A stretch of 64,000 nucleotides of DNA, from contig JAVSML010001003.1 in assembly GCA_038503035.1 (NCBI GenBank), positions 1 through 64,000 of the forward strand, given 5' to 3'. A program made the position numbers and the translations under genes. Positions 11,236 through 22,739 of this stretch are shown piece after piece. A model generated the notes under the pieces. That model saw only the letters and a list, made by a program, of their open reading frames with translations, ran no database searches and had not been told where the DNA came from. Each line of letters starts with the position of its first letter. Positions within the stretch are counted from its first letter, which is position 1. Source of the DNA: Crocodylus rhombifer (taxonomy: Eukaryota > Chordata > Crocodylia > Crocodylidae).

Positions 11236-12293
11236 TCCTTCTATTTCTTTTGCAACCACATTAACAAATATGAATGTAAATAGGTAACCAGCAAAAGATG
11301 GATGATGTGGCTGGAAAAAAATGGATTTCACTCTTCACCATAGGCCTGATCCAACAAAAAGAATATATTGTTTTCTGAATCATGGGACTCTCAAAATTAT
11401 TTTAAAAAAAGTTAGAAAAGACAAGGAGATTGTAAATGTAATTGTAAGTTATCAACAATTCTGATGACACAGTGATAACCACAGAAATGAAGCCTGAGTA
11501 AGTTTTGATATCAGAAATGTAAGATATTTTAGTATTTAGCCTGTATTGCAGTATACAGTGATGATGTGTAAGGGGTGCACAGGGATGCACACGCACCCCC
11601 TGAAAGTGGTGGTGCACCCCCTGACAGCCAGCATTCCTGGGCAGGGGGTGGGGAGGTGAGAGCACTGGTGCCTCCCTGAGAGTGCCAGCCGCGGAGTAGC
11701 GGAACCAGGAGAAGTGGTCCCCCCTACAGCCGATCGCACTCACCCGGAAGTGCTAGTGGTGCACCCAGAAGTGCCATTTGTGGGTTGGCAGGATTGGCCA
11801 TGGGGGACCCCACCCTCCAGTCAGTGGGATCAGCTGTGGGGGGACCCCTCCCCAGTCACTGACTGTCCGCTGTGGGGGCAAGTACCCCCCCTTGACTCAA
11901 GAGGCACCAGTTGCCCAAGGAAGTATAACCACAACATCCCATGAAATAAATGAGAGCATAAACTTCCAAATCTCAGAAGTGGACATGGACTCTATTAATA
12001 CTCTTTCAAGTTTGCAGGGTTTTGTTAAATTTTATGATGATGGGTTTGTTTATGTTTCCTTTGCATTCATTCTTATGTGCTGTACTGTAGGCAACTAATT
12101 AGGTACCCAGTTCTACAAAGTCTAAGATCTAGATAGAATTAGGGTCAGATTCTATTCTACCTCTTAGGTGAACAACTAGATTTAGGTGCCTAAGAGCACC
12201 ATGCTCAAGTTCATGAAAAATTTTTAATAAAAAAAGTTGATGTGTCCTCCACCTCCTTATTTTTGTTATTCAGTCTTAAGAGTTAGATGATGG
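11236..12293. other. unassigned; includes a GC-rich repeat patch
   Basis: The stretch is mostly AT-rich. At about 11570-11900 a GC-rich segment has repeated GGTGCACCCCCTGA-type palindromic words (GGGGTGCAC/GTGCACCCC), suggesting a decayed DNA-transposon fragment. No transposon termini could be defined and no gene was seen. Confidence 0.4.
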
Positions 12294-12532
12294 TGGCTGT
12301 GTCTATACAAGACACTGACTGTGCAGTAACAACTGCACAGTCATTCAGTACTTGTATAAGCAAGTACTAAATGAATGTGCGGTAACCAGTGTTACTGCAC
12401 AGTACTGTCCCAGCACAGCTGCCTAGTGCCATTTACTGTGCAGTAGCATCACATCACGGTTCATGCCTGGCAAAGCTACTGCGCAGTAGCAATGAGCTAC
12501 TGCACAGTAAGCATCTCATGTAGATGCAGCCA
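12294..12532. mobile_element. hAT-like MITE with CTGCGCAGTA motifs
   Basis: Ends TGGCTGTGTCTATACAAGAC and, reverse complement of the right end, TGGCTGCATCTACATGAGAT are imperfect terminal inverted repeats. Internally the words ACTGCACAGTA and ACTGCGCAGTAG recur in both orientations. I associate this composition with reptile, especially crocodilian, hAT MITEs. No transposase. No clear 8-bp TSD. Confidence 0.65.
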
Positions 12533-12671
12533 GTGTGTTACAGAAGTAGATGCATGAATGGATTTGCAGGGACTTAAATATGAGGGATGGAATAGAATCA
12601 CACAAAGGCACCTAAGTCAACATGTTTAATAGGTAGAACATGATGTAGACCTTGACATCTATAAGTTAAGC

Positions 12672-12966
12672 CAGTGTTTCCCAACCCTTTTAGACTTGAT
12701 GTACCCCTTATTTGAGTCATGCATTGCTCAGAAATGCAAGCTCTTTGCTTTCACTTATTCTTTAACTGCAAGTCTTCTATTGAAAGAAACTCAGAAAAAC
12801 CGCAACAGGTTAAAATGCTTTGGACACTCTGGATTCTTATTTGGAATTTCTGGGTTTATCTCGTGAATCATGTAGATGTCTGCATACCTCACAGTGCTCA
12901 TATTGTGCAGCATCTGCAACCTTAAAAGGATCTTATCGCTCTCTAGCCCCTGGTAGAAAATCACTG
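12672..12966. mobile_element. hAT-like MITE
   Basis: Left end CAGTGTTTCCCAACC and reverse-complemented right end CAGTGATTTTCTACC are diverged hAT-type terminal repeats around a 295-bp body. The flanking octamers do not match, so the copy is old or the ends are imprecise. Confidence 0.55.
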
Positions 12967-12985
12967 AGATAGGTACTGCAATACT

Positions 12986-13200
12986 GGTCGCTTCTACACG
13001 TGCCCTTATGATGCTGTTGTTACTGTGATGTGTGCATGGTGCACGGTTATTTTTAGCTGCTACATCGCCATAGCAGCATGCTATACTGAGGGAGTGTGTT
13101 GCTATGGCAACATAGCTGCAGCATCATAGTTTTTTTCTGAGGATGCTGCATTGCCATAGTGCATTGCTAAGGCAACGGAGCATCATGTATAGATGCGCCC
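12986..13200. mobile_element. DNA-transposon MITE with GCATCTAYAC-type ends
   Basis: The left end GGTCGCTTCTACACGTGC and reverse-complemented right end GGGCGCATCTATACATG form terminal repeats. The interior holds an inverted pair GCCATAGCA / TGCTATGGC and further CATTGCCATAG words. The end motif resembles the elements at 12294 and 13587, so they may belong to one superfamily. No TSD could be assigned. Confidence 0.55.
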
Positions 13201-13586
13201 CTGTCACCTAGGCTCCTATGTAGTACATGGGGAGAGCTAGGCACTTCCTAAGGACAAAAAACCCACATGCTGAGTAAGGCACATCCCAGAACTAGCTAAT
13301 AGAAATTCTGTTCACAGGTGTTTGTCTGAGCTCCTACTTGACTCTGAAGGTTAGGCATCTAACTCAGGCTTTAAAGCAAATGTTTCTATTTACTCACTAG
13401 CCAAAGCCTTGAAACTTCTCCTAAGGACAGGTACCTACAACAATCTTTGACAGAACTGAGAAGGCTCACTCTTTTCTTTTAAAATGTAGGTACCACCCAT
13501 CTTTTGTACAATAACCTCATGATTAAAACAAGCTTATCTAACATGAGGCTTAAGGAAGCCTTAAAGAGTATTTTTTTGTTAGCATG

Positions 13587-14824
13587 GGGTGCATCTACAC
13601 ATGCATTTGAACTGGCCTAAATTTACTCTGGTGTAAGATACTCTGAAGTAAGTGCTTTTGGGCAGGTGTCTACACATGCAGAGATTAGGGAACAGATTTG
13701 CTGCTCTTTTCACCAAGTTTCCTGAAGCCCTGCAATGGGCCCCAGATAGCACCAATGCGGAGCTTAAGGCTCCCCCTAGGTTCTAGCCCAGAGGCTGGCA
13801 GGGAGCACCAGGCCAGGAGACAGCTGTCTCTTGGCCCTGGGTGGGGAGGGTTGCCTGCTGCTGAGTTGGGCAGCAGCAGGGAGCTCCTGGCCCTGGCCCC
13901 CCAGCCAGGAGCAGGGGACTTGGAAAGAGCTGCATGGGAGGGGCAGATCCCAGGCCCCTGCCCTGATCTGCTGGTGGGGAAACTAGCAGCTAGCTCACTG
14001 CTAGCTATCATACCACTGGATTGGGGCAGGGGGCTGGGACCTACTACAGCCCTGCAGCTCTTTCCAAGCCCTGTGCCTTGATCACCAAATAAGGCTGTGG
14101 GGCTAGGACCTGTCCCTGACCAGGACAGTTCCCAGCCCCTACCCTGTATGCCAGGCAGAGGCTGAGTAGCTTATTCCCCGCTCAGGTCTGCAAGTCCAGA
14201 GCTTGTTCCCCAACTTGTTCCCTCCCTCTGGCTCTGTGATCACAGAGCTGGAGGTGTGGGAGGAACAGGCTTCCCTGTCCCCACCAGCAGGTAGCTCCCA
14301 GCACCAGCTCTGCAACTGTGAGGTCAGTGCTGGGACACCCTTATTTCCCAGGATCTTCCAGCACTGGCCCCATGGTTGTGGAGCTGGTGCTGGGAGATAA
14401 GGGTCCCTCAGCCCTGTGATCATGATGGCAGAGTGGGGGCTGGGAGATAAGGATCTCCCAGGCTATGCCCGTCAATCACCATTTCATAGCAGGGGGCTTG
14501 GAGCTCCCTGCTGCTGGGGCAGAAGGATATAGTCCCCACCCAGGCTGTTGTGTCAGAGCCCACTCTGGCAGTAGGGACCTTCCAGGGGCAGAGTGCTATT
14601 TCTCTCCCCACAGTGGATGGCTGACTGGAAGCAGATTCTGCTCCCAGTCAGACATCTACATGAGAACTACTTTGCTGTTACTAATCTTGAGTAAATTTGG
14701 TACTTGAATTTGCAGGTAGCAAATTTACTTCAGATTAAGGAGGTTTACTGTGTAGTAAGCATGTGCATGCATAGATAAGTAAACTATGCTATTGCGCAGT
14801 GAAGCATCTTGTGTAGACATACCT
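13587..14824. mobile_element. 1.24-kb DNA transposon with GCATCTACAC ends and GC-rich palindromic core
   Basis: The left end GGGTGCATCTACAC and reverse-complemented right end AGGTATGTCTACAC are terminal repeats. AT-rich subterminal zones (words TTTACT, GTAAAT) flank a GC-rich centre from about 13680 to 14640. The centre has inverted repeats, for example CTCCCAGCACCAGCTC (14295 on) against GAGCTGGTGCTGGGAG (14381-14396), and a CTGCTGCTGAG...CAGCAGCAG hairpin near 13855. Open frames in the core show no transposase motifs. No clear TSD. Confidence 0.6.
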
Positions 14825-15749
14825 AGGGTGAAATGTCCATTTTTGATGTTTGGTTTTGAACTGAAATAATCCATGTTTACTTATTTAATATAGAAGATTG
14901 TTTTCTAGTCTTTGGACAGTTGACTGAAACACCCTCTTGTTCCAGGGCTCTTTATTAAGTGAATTATGTTAGATTTCTTCTAATCAAATCTAGTATTTAT
15001 TAGAGAAGCAAAGTTTTCTACAGTATGCCATACTGAATGAAATGTCTTGCTGTTGATTTCTTTTCCCTTCTGCATATAGAAGCTTGGCCTTGATGAAATC
15101 AAAATAGATGCTATGTATGAAGCATATTTTTTCTTTTGCAACCATTTTTAGTAATTATGCCTAACTTTCTTCTGTCTCTTTCTGTAAATGCTGAAAATAA
15201 TGAGATCATTTCAGTCCCCTTTTAAATGTAAATTGACTTGACCAACCTAGTCAGCATTAAAAGCTGCTGATCAAAATGATATGCTCTTGTTAATAATGCG
15301 CATTAGATTCACTCTTTCGTTTCCCAAAGTAACTTCCAAACAGGCATTTTTTGTCCTCTAATTGTTGAGTATAACTTAATTGTCAGCTATTGAAGTGGCC
15401 AATCTATAAAACCTATGATGTGTTTTAATGGCAATGTAATTAACATGTAATAACATATAACCTATATTATAACCTTTCTCCCTCTCTCGGCCCTAACTTC
15501 AGGCCCCAAACAGAGGAATTGTCTACCAGGTAAATCCCTAAATTTTTCCAGTTTGCCTCCCAGTGAGTTCTAATACCTTAATGAAACTGTTTTCAGTACC
15601 TAAACGTCACAAGAGCCATGTGAAAACCAAGATAATTATTGTTGAGAATGGAGTTTCTGCTATAGTTACTTGTATTCCCCTGACTTGGTACTCTTTATAT
15701 GTAGTGTAACTTTTTGTTTGGATATTATGTGATACAGAATAAAGTAGAA
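14825..15749. other. AT-rich unique DNA, possible conserved noncoding element at 15230-15470
   Basis: No gene or transposon recognised. The sub-stretch 15230-15470 has dense homeodomain-like TAAT/ATTA cores and balanced complexity of the sort often seen in conserved noncoding elements near developmental genes. That reading is inference from composition only. Confidence 0.3.
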
Positions 15750-15936
15750 CAGGGGTGGGCAATTATTTCAGGAAGAGGGCTGCATATTGAGTTTTGGCAA
15801 GCCATCAAGGGCCATGTGACAGGCAGCCACAGGCAGATAAATCTTAATTTTCTAAATTTTTTATGGGCCCCGTGGGTCAAATAGAATGGGCTAGTGGGCC
15901 ACATGTGGCCTGTGGGCTGCATTTTGCCCACCCCTG
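15750..15936. mobile_element. hAT MITE with perfect 8-bp TSD
   Basis: Left end CAGGGGTGGGCAATTATTT and reverse-complemented right end CAGGGGTGGGCAAAATGC are classic amniote hAT terminal repeats. The 187-bp body has the GGGCCACATGTGGCC and GGCAGCCACAGGC words typical of this MITE. The identical octamer AAGTAGAA flanks it at 15742-15749 and 15937-15944. Confidence 0.92.
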
Positions 15937-18236
15937 AAGTAGAAGGTTCTGGGAAAGAAATCTTACATAAACATTTAGGCAGGGCACACATGTAAAATGG
16001 GATGTAAAAGGTAGAATAAACAGGAGTGAATGGAGCCTCAGGTGGGAAGAACAGCATTTCTTACAGCACTTACTACAACCTGCTGTATTCTCAGCACAGC
16101 AGGTAATGGATCATTACTGATTTCCATATTATTTGACTTTATAAGAGTTTGTTGTATATTATTCATAACCTGGAATTTTCTGTACTTTAAATAAGTAGCT
16201 TGAATAAAGCATTAAACTTTTATCAGGTGGCTTGGAGCATTTTTTGTTCCCAACCGTTATATATATAAGCTGTATTTTTGACAAAAACATTTGTAGTTAA
16301 CCTTTTTTCTAGGAAAATATATAAAAGCATATGGGTATGTGTGAGTTTAATTTTATTCACTGTATAAAAATGTAAAGTTAATTTGAAAATGTCTAAATAT
16401 AAAATAAAATGTAACTAGGTTCTTATGATATAGAAAAATAAACTTTTTTAAAATTAAAAAATAAGATATCAAGTGCTATAAACAATTGATACCTCATTGC
16501 AAGGTTACATATCATAGCTACTTTTCCATATAAATGAAATAATACTGTAAGATTTTATATATGTGTCTTATTTTCTGTTTGTGGAATAGGTCATTGTAAT
16601 CTGCTGCGTGTGTCCTTCGATGACCATTGGGACCCCTGGTGTGGAAAATGGATATTTGTTCTCCGATGCATAGTCAGCTTGCTGGCTAGGGTGTCTGTGT
16701 GGGTGCTATTAGTTTTTTCCTGCCACAATTTTGATGTTGCATGAAAAATAGAGAGGCTGATCTTCTTTATCCTCATGTAGCCTCCACACAGACACTGCAG
16801 ATCCCATGTTTTGGGGCTCTGCTTCCCCTACACCCTGCCTAGCACCTCCCAGATGACAACACAGGAAAATAATGTTAAATCAGAATTTGTAATAGTCTCT
16901 TCCTGGTGCTGTCATGAAGGTATACGCAATCCTTCGCACTGGTACATTTCCCCCTCCCACTCAGAAGCTTAAAAGTCCTCCTCATGCTGCTGTTCTCATA
17001 CTGAAGCTAGGGGACTTCAGTTTTCTTTCCTCAGTATTCAGCCCCAGTACTCATGGCTACACTGTGTTGCCTGCAGGTCATCTTGGCATGTCTCCAGTGG
17101 TTGTCATTGCCAAGGCCTAGTCTTGGCTGCCCAGCAATTGATCTGGCTCCTCTAAGCTGGCTCCAGTGAGAGCTGCTTGCTGCTGTAGTTTCCATCCTTC
17201 GCCCCTGCTGGGGCACACTTTCCAGCATGTGACTGCTGTCCACTTTCAGTCCCCATTTCCACCACGTCTGGGTGGGTTTTGAACTCCACCGCTGTGTTCT
17301 GCCCCTCCTGCCAGGCCTGGTGGGTTCCTTTTAGCCAGGTTCATCCTGGGACTGGCGTCCCTGGACGTGCTTGTTTTGCTTCTGGGTCACCATTGGAGGG
17401 CTTCAGCCCAGCGTCTTCAGGGATTTGAGCAGGGTTGAGCAGAATTGCCTTTAAACACCTAACTCCACATGCTTACTTAATAGGTAGAATATAATCTGGC
17501 TCTTAATATCACTTATCCATGAAGGATTAAGGAAATGAAAATGATTTGTTGTTGAGCAGATGGCAACAAATAACAGCTGGCTCATAGAAGAACATAGGAA
17601 GGCATAATAAAAGTATCTTTATCGTACTAGAAATGCAGAAGAGCTCTGGTGTGTGAAAGGGTGTCTTGAGAATACACGGGAAATGTTTCTGAGAGAACAG
17701 AGAGCAAAGTAAAGGCTGTTTTGAAAAGCTAACCTCAGATATCTTGCCTTTGAAATGTTTCAACTAAATTATTCTGATGGTTTAAATATATATATATACT
17801 TCCTATGAGATTCCTTTGGTGACAGCCTTAGCATTCTTTTAGACAATATTTTCTTAAAATTCCAAAATTAAAATAACTGGGTATTGTGTCAAAGGTACAT
17901 AAAACTTAATATAAATGAAGATTTACAGAGGTAAAAGATCATTCTAGACTTATTTTCCTCTATATTGAAAGTGTCGGGGGCACCAAGGTACACAGTTTGT
18001 CTAGGGTGCCAATTACCCTTGGACTGGCCCTGCCTAGAGACCAAAGCCTACTATTGCTGGGTGCTCTAAAATGTGAACAGGAGACAAATCTGGAAGATCT
18101 TGCAATATTTATATTTTTATCCTACCAATAATAAAAGCCTCTCCTTTGGTCTAATAATGATCATAAAACAAAATTATTTTTTTTAGTATTTTTAAGTTTA
18201 ATTAGATGTTATTACGTCATTATATTTTATTATAGA
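15937..18236. other. unique DNA, no gene recognised
   Basis: AT-rich except for a moderate-GC part at 16590-17460. The latter may be an old transposon fragment, but I could not identify it. A short (TA)n tract lies near 17788-17798. A motif near 17970-18050 (CTAGGGTGCCAATTA) is unassigned. Confidence 0.4.
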
Positions 18237-18262
18237 TTTCATAGATGTTAGAGCTGGAAGGG

Positions 18263-19254
18263 TGTGAACAAGTCTGGTTATGGCACTTTTTGTGAACGAG
18301 TCCGGTTATAGCACTGTCTGTTCTCGTCCGGTTACCAACCTCCAGCCAGAAGTGTGCCGTTCCCGGAGCAGCGTACGCCAGAACCGCCTGCCATGACTTG
18401 GATGGTTCCTATGTTCAGTGATTCTTTCTAGCGTGCACCGGGCCAGAAACGAGACTTTGCCGTCATCTCAGAGGGGTGGTCCTTGAGGGCTCCTTCCTCC
18501 CCTACACCCTCACCCAGGCCTCTGTGACAGTTCACAGTTAGTCTCTCAACCCACCCCACTTTTCCTTAGGGCGAGAGTGTAGGCCAACGCCTTAGATACA
18601 CGAGTCCCCAAAATCACCCTGTCCAGGGTTCCACTCAGTTCCACTCGCGGGCACCAAATCCCGGCTTCCTATGGTCCGCCGGCCCACGTAGAATTCCTCA
18701 AAGTTTGTATCCCGGGAACTCCTTTCGTTCCCCTGAGAGTCCTCCCCTCTCTGGGCAATCCCTTCCCTTGCACGGGTATGCTGGGGTTGCCACTAGCTGC
18801 CCTAAAGGCTAAGCTGCCTGCCGCGGCAATCCCGCCGTGGTAAGGCGTCTCCGGCCACCACAGCCTCCACCACCAACTTCAGGGCCTACAGCCCCCATCA
18901 TCTCGCCCCTTCTGGGGCCTTACCCTTGCCCCAGAACGTACGGGACGGCTGCGTGTCGATGCATCTCCCCCGTGCTGAGCTTCTGCCGGCGGTCTGCTCC
19001 TGCACCGGCACTTCCGGTTCGCCGCTCCTTGGTTCCAGGATGGCCTTTAAGCCCGCTGGCTTTGCTTCGCACCTGAAACAGGTGAGTAAGTGCCCTGCCT
19101 CCCGGGGCTGCTGGCAGACAGTTGCAGCAGTGCCTTCCGCCCCGCGGGTCTCGGAGCTTGTCCTCCTCGCCTCCCGGGGTCATGGGCGGACAGTAGCTGC
19201 GGAGCCTTCCGCCCCGCGGGTCTTGGGGCTTGCCTGCCCTGCCGCACTCGCACA
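18263..19254. mobile_element. solo LTR (992 bp) with 5-bp TSD
   Basis: A 992-bp block begins TGTGAACAAG and ends CTCGCACA, i.e. TGTG...CACA termini. It is flanked by the direct duplication AAGGG at 18258-18262 and 19255-19259 and cleanly interrupts a CR1 3'UTR. TG...CA ends with a 5-bp duplication are what a solo LTR of an endogenous retrovirus or Ty3-type retrotransposon leaves. It is C-rich on this strand and contains a 72-bp tandem duplication near its right end. No internal retroviral genes are present. Orientation was not determined, and I cannot say which class. Confidence 0.85.
19097..19241. repeat. 72-bp tandem duplication inside the LTR
   Basis: Two units starting GCCTCCCGGGG at 19097 and 19169 share the block CCTTCCGCCCCGCGGGTCT and a similar CGGAGCTTG / GGGGCTTG end. 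Length-variable tandem units like this are common in LTR regulatory regions. Confidence 0.8.
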
Positions 19255-21085
19255 AAGGGACCTTGGAAGATCATTGAATCCAGCCCCCTGCCCAAGGGGA
19301 AGGAAGTCAGCTGGGGTCATAGGATCCCAGGAAGATAAGCATCCAAATTTCTCTTGAAGGCGTTCAATGTAGGTGCATGAACCACCTCTGGTGGCAGGCT
19401 ATTCCAGACCTTGGGGGCTTGGACAGTGAAGAAATTTTTCCTTATGTCCAGCCTGAAATGGTTTTGCTGAAGTTTATAACCATTTGACCTTGTCATCCCT
19501 TGGGGCGCTCTGATGAACAGTCGTCCCCCCAGATCCTGGTGAACAGCCCTGATAAACTTATAGGTGGCCATCAGATAGCCCCTGAGTCTGAGCTTTTCCA
19601 GGCTAAAGAGTCCCATAGCTCTCAGCCTGTTCCCGTAAGGTCTGTTTTCCTGACCTCTGATCATGTGCGTGGTCTTCTCTGGACTCTCTCAAGCTTCTCC
19701 ACATCCATTTTGAATTGTGGAGCCCAAAACTGGACGCAGTACTCCAGCTGCGGCCTTACCAAGGCCGAGTACAAGGGGAGAATGACATCCTGGGATTTGC
19801 TTGAGAAGCATCTATGGATGCAAGCCAGCATTTTGCTTGCTTTACTGGATGCAGCATCACATCCCCTTGGGGTTGTGGTCCCTTAGGGCCTCACCGACAA
19901 GTCTCCTGAGTTTGTCAAAGTTAGTTTCTTGAAGTCAAGGACTTTTGTATTGCTGACTGACTTGCCAGCTGTACAGTAGATGGTGAAGGTGATCAGCTCA
20001 TGGCCGCTGTCACCTAGCTTCCCTTCAATCACAGGTCACTGATTAGGTCATCCCTGGTTGCCAATACCAGGTTGAGCAGCGCTTTACCTCTCTTTGGCCC
20101 GTACACCTCTTGTGTCACATAGAGGTCATCCACACACGAGAGGAAGTTTTGTGACTGCTTGGATTTAGCCAAGAGCTCTTCCCATGAGATGTCTGGGTAG
20201 TTGAAGTCTCCCATAACAACCATGGACCTGGAGCATGCAGCCTCAGCCAATTCCCTGGCCATCTCCTGGTCAAGCTTTTGACTTTGGGTGGGAGCTCTGT
20301 AGTAGACTCCCACCATTGTGTCCCCTGCTCTGTGTTCCCCACGGATTCCAGAGGGTCTCCAGATCTCCACCCTGGTTGCCAATGTCAACTTGCAGGGACG
20401 CATAGCTTCCCTTAACATATACAGCTACACCCCTGCCCCTTTGGTCTACTCGATCTCTCCTGTACAGGGTATAGCCATCTATACCTGTGGTCCGTCATGG
20501 GTGGAGTTCCACCAGGTCTCCATCATCCCTATGACATTGTAATTTTTTGCGCTAAGCAGGAGGACAATTTCCTCCTGTTATTCCCCAAGCTCCTGGCATT
20601 TGTGTACAGGCAGGGAAGTGTCCCCTTGGGGGTCCTTGCCTTGCCTACTGATTGTTCCAGGGCTGGGGCATGGGTGGGCTCCCTTAGGTGCTTTGGCCTG
20701 CTGGCTTTGCAAGGGTTGCTTAGTGGGCCAGCAGTGGTGGTAGTCCCTTTGTCCTCCGGTGGGCTTAGTTTAAAGCCTGGTGGAGCAGGTCAGCCAGTCT
20801 GGCTGAGAAGAGCCTCCTCCCTAGGGGAAAGAGGTGGAGGCCATTGCTTCCCAGCAGCTCACTGCCTCTTTCACTAAAGAGCGGGCTGTGGTCATGGAAG
20901 CCGAAGCCTTCCCGATGACACCAGCACCGCAGTCTTCGGTTCACTACCTGGATCCTCCTCTCCTTCCTCAGCCCGTAGCCCGAGACTAGGAGGATTGAAG
21001 AAAACACCACCTGTGCCTTCCAGACCCTTTAGCCCTGCTCCCAAAGCCCTGTAGTGCCTCATGATCTGGCTGGGAGCATACAATA

Positions 21086-21884
21086 ATATAAAATGACAAC
21101 TTAAACCCTGATCCTGCAGGGTTCTGCCTATGTGGAGTCACTTCCAGGATTAGAGACTTACTAAACAAGAGTTGAATTTTTTGTATTTGGCCCTGGTCTG
21201 CTACCTTTAGCAGCAAAACAAGTTTTTTTATTGCTTTATATGTCAACTAGCCAACATAGATCTGAGAATTGGTTTCCTTTCCATTTTGTACTTCTTCAAA
21301 TTTTAGTTACACCGGCGTGCCAGATACTTGCCTCACAGGCTGGATCTGTATGTATGTATATGTAGGTGCCATCCGTATGTAACATTCAGAATCTGAGCTT
21401 TCACTAAAAGTAATAAAAAAAGCTTTTTCTTGAGTCTGCAAATAGCCTGCAACAAGTATTCTGGGTGTGTGTAAACTCTTTATATTCCATTAAAATTGCT
21501 GGGTTTTTAAGACTAATATCTAATGAGGGTCGTTCAAGGCTACCCTTAATTAGCTATTTAATTGCTGATATTTTTATTGCTGGAATTTTTAGAGGAGGTG
21601 ATAAGTTAAGTCCACAGGGTATGGGAATGGGAAGCTACTAAAGGAGAGGGAATTCAGAAAGAAGAACAGAAGAGGCACAAAGAGAAGGAAGAGGGAAAGA
21701 AGTACAAGAAAAATGGGAAAAGAAAAAAAAGAAACAGAAATAATAGCAAGCCTAAAAGCAAAGCTGAACATAAAATTAAGGTTCTGAACAAATAAGAAAT
21801 GATGTTAAGTAACAATTTGTTATTGGTAGAGCTTGCCAGAACCTTTTGTTTGAGAAAATGCAATTGCATTTGAATGTGATGTTC
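21086..21884. other. unique DNA with a purine-rich tract; possible conserved element
   Basis: 21380-21590 is complex AT-rich sequence with ATTA/TTAAT cores and could be a conserved noncoding element. About 21628-21760 is a strongly purine-rich run (AGAAAGAAGAACAG, GAGAAGGAAGAGGG). No gene was seen. Confidence 0.35.
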
Positions 21885-22565
21885 AGGGATACAGGTTTTC
21901 TGTTTCCCACAGAAAAAGGAGAAAACCATGGCTTTTAAATTTTACTGGAGGCAAGGAGAAACCCATGGCTTTTGCAGTTTTGCAACAAGCTCTCTGCAGG
22001 CTGGCAGAGTTCCACCCCGCAGGGGGCTGGGAGGAAGTAGGAGGAGGGTGGTCAGGCAGGGGGTGCCATGTACATGCATATGCACATGGCCCCAGGCAGC
22101 CTAGAGAGCAGCACCCACAGGTAAGTGAGGGAGGGATTGAGGCCCCCATAGGGAGGGAGGGAGGGAGCTGGGCAGGGCTGGGGCTGCTGCCCAGCTAGGG
22201 TAGTGCATGGGTTTTGGAGCCTGGGGTCACAACATGCAGCCACAGGGCCCTGACAGGGAGTGGGATGGGGCCATGGGAAGCTCATCTGGGGGATGGGAGG
22301 GGTGGAGCTGGATCCCTGCTGCTGTACTGCTCCTGGGGGACAGGGGGGGACCCGTGCCCCCGAGATCTGTGTGCAGGCCATAGATGCGGGCTGCCTGCTT
22401 CAGGCTTGGGCTTCTGCCTTGCTGCCCTCCCCTGGGGCCTCTGCAGCCCAGTGGGTGCAACCTGGTGCTGCAAAGAACAGCAGGGCCATGTAGGAAAGCT
22501 GCTTGCCACTGCAAGCTCAATGCTACCCTGGCAACGCATCACCTCGCACAACCCTGTTATTTGTA
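21885..22565. repeat. GC-rich interspersed repeat, relative of the outer hAT at 1425
   Basis: The segment near 21975-22035 (TTTTGCA...GCAGGCTGGCAGAGTTCCA, then GCAGGGGGCTGGG) matches the block just inside the outer hAT element at about 1555-1615 (GCAGGCTGACAGAGTTCCA). The remainder is G-rich filler with long open frames in several frames that I regard as compositional. Termini were not resolved. Confidence 0.5.
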
Positions 22566-22739
22566 AACAATTCTTTTGACACAATTCAATGTCGCAAAAT
22601 CTTTTGTAAAAATTTCACTGCAGAATCAATGCAAATGTTTAAATATTGCAAGCAGTGACATAATGGATTTGCCATCTTCCAGGCAGCTCTAATTACTACA
22701 TAAAGACTAGGACTAGTGGTAAGAAAGGGGTATAACTGA

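Larger units (their letters stand above)
18237..21085 (-). mobile_element. CR1 LINE split by a solo LTR, internally deleted
   Basis: The 3' end of a minus-strand CR1 begins at 18237 (TTTCATAGATGTTAGAGCTGG) and is interrupted at 18262. It resumes at 19260 (ACCTTGGAAGATC). Upstream on the minus strand is the ORF2 C-terminal region (MIRGQENRPYGNRLRAMGLF ... FRLDIRKNFFTVQAPKVWN, 19317-19664). Near 19880 the reading jumps to the endonuclease-linker side: endonuclease MVVMGDFNYPDISWEELL lies within 20029-20418, and GC-rich 5' sequence runs to about 21085. The reverse transcriptase core is therefore missing through an internal deletion. The 5' limit is approximate. Confidence 0.88.

Noticed and set aside
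19038..19090. ATG followed by a CAG|GTGAGT donor within the LTR (looks like a small exon)
   Set aside because: Lies inside a solo LTR with no conserved protein; kept only as a note for possible LTR-derived splicing.
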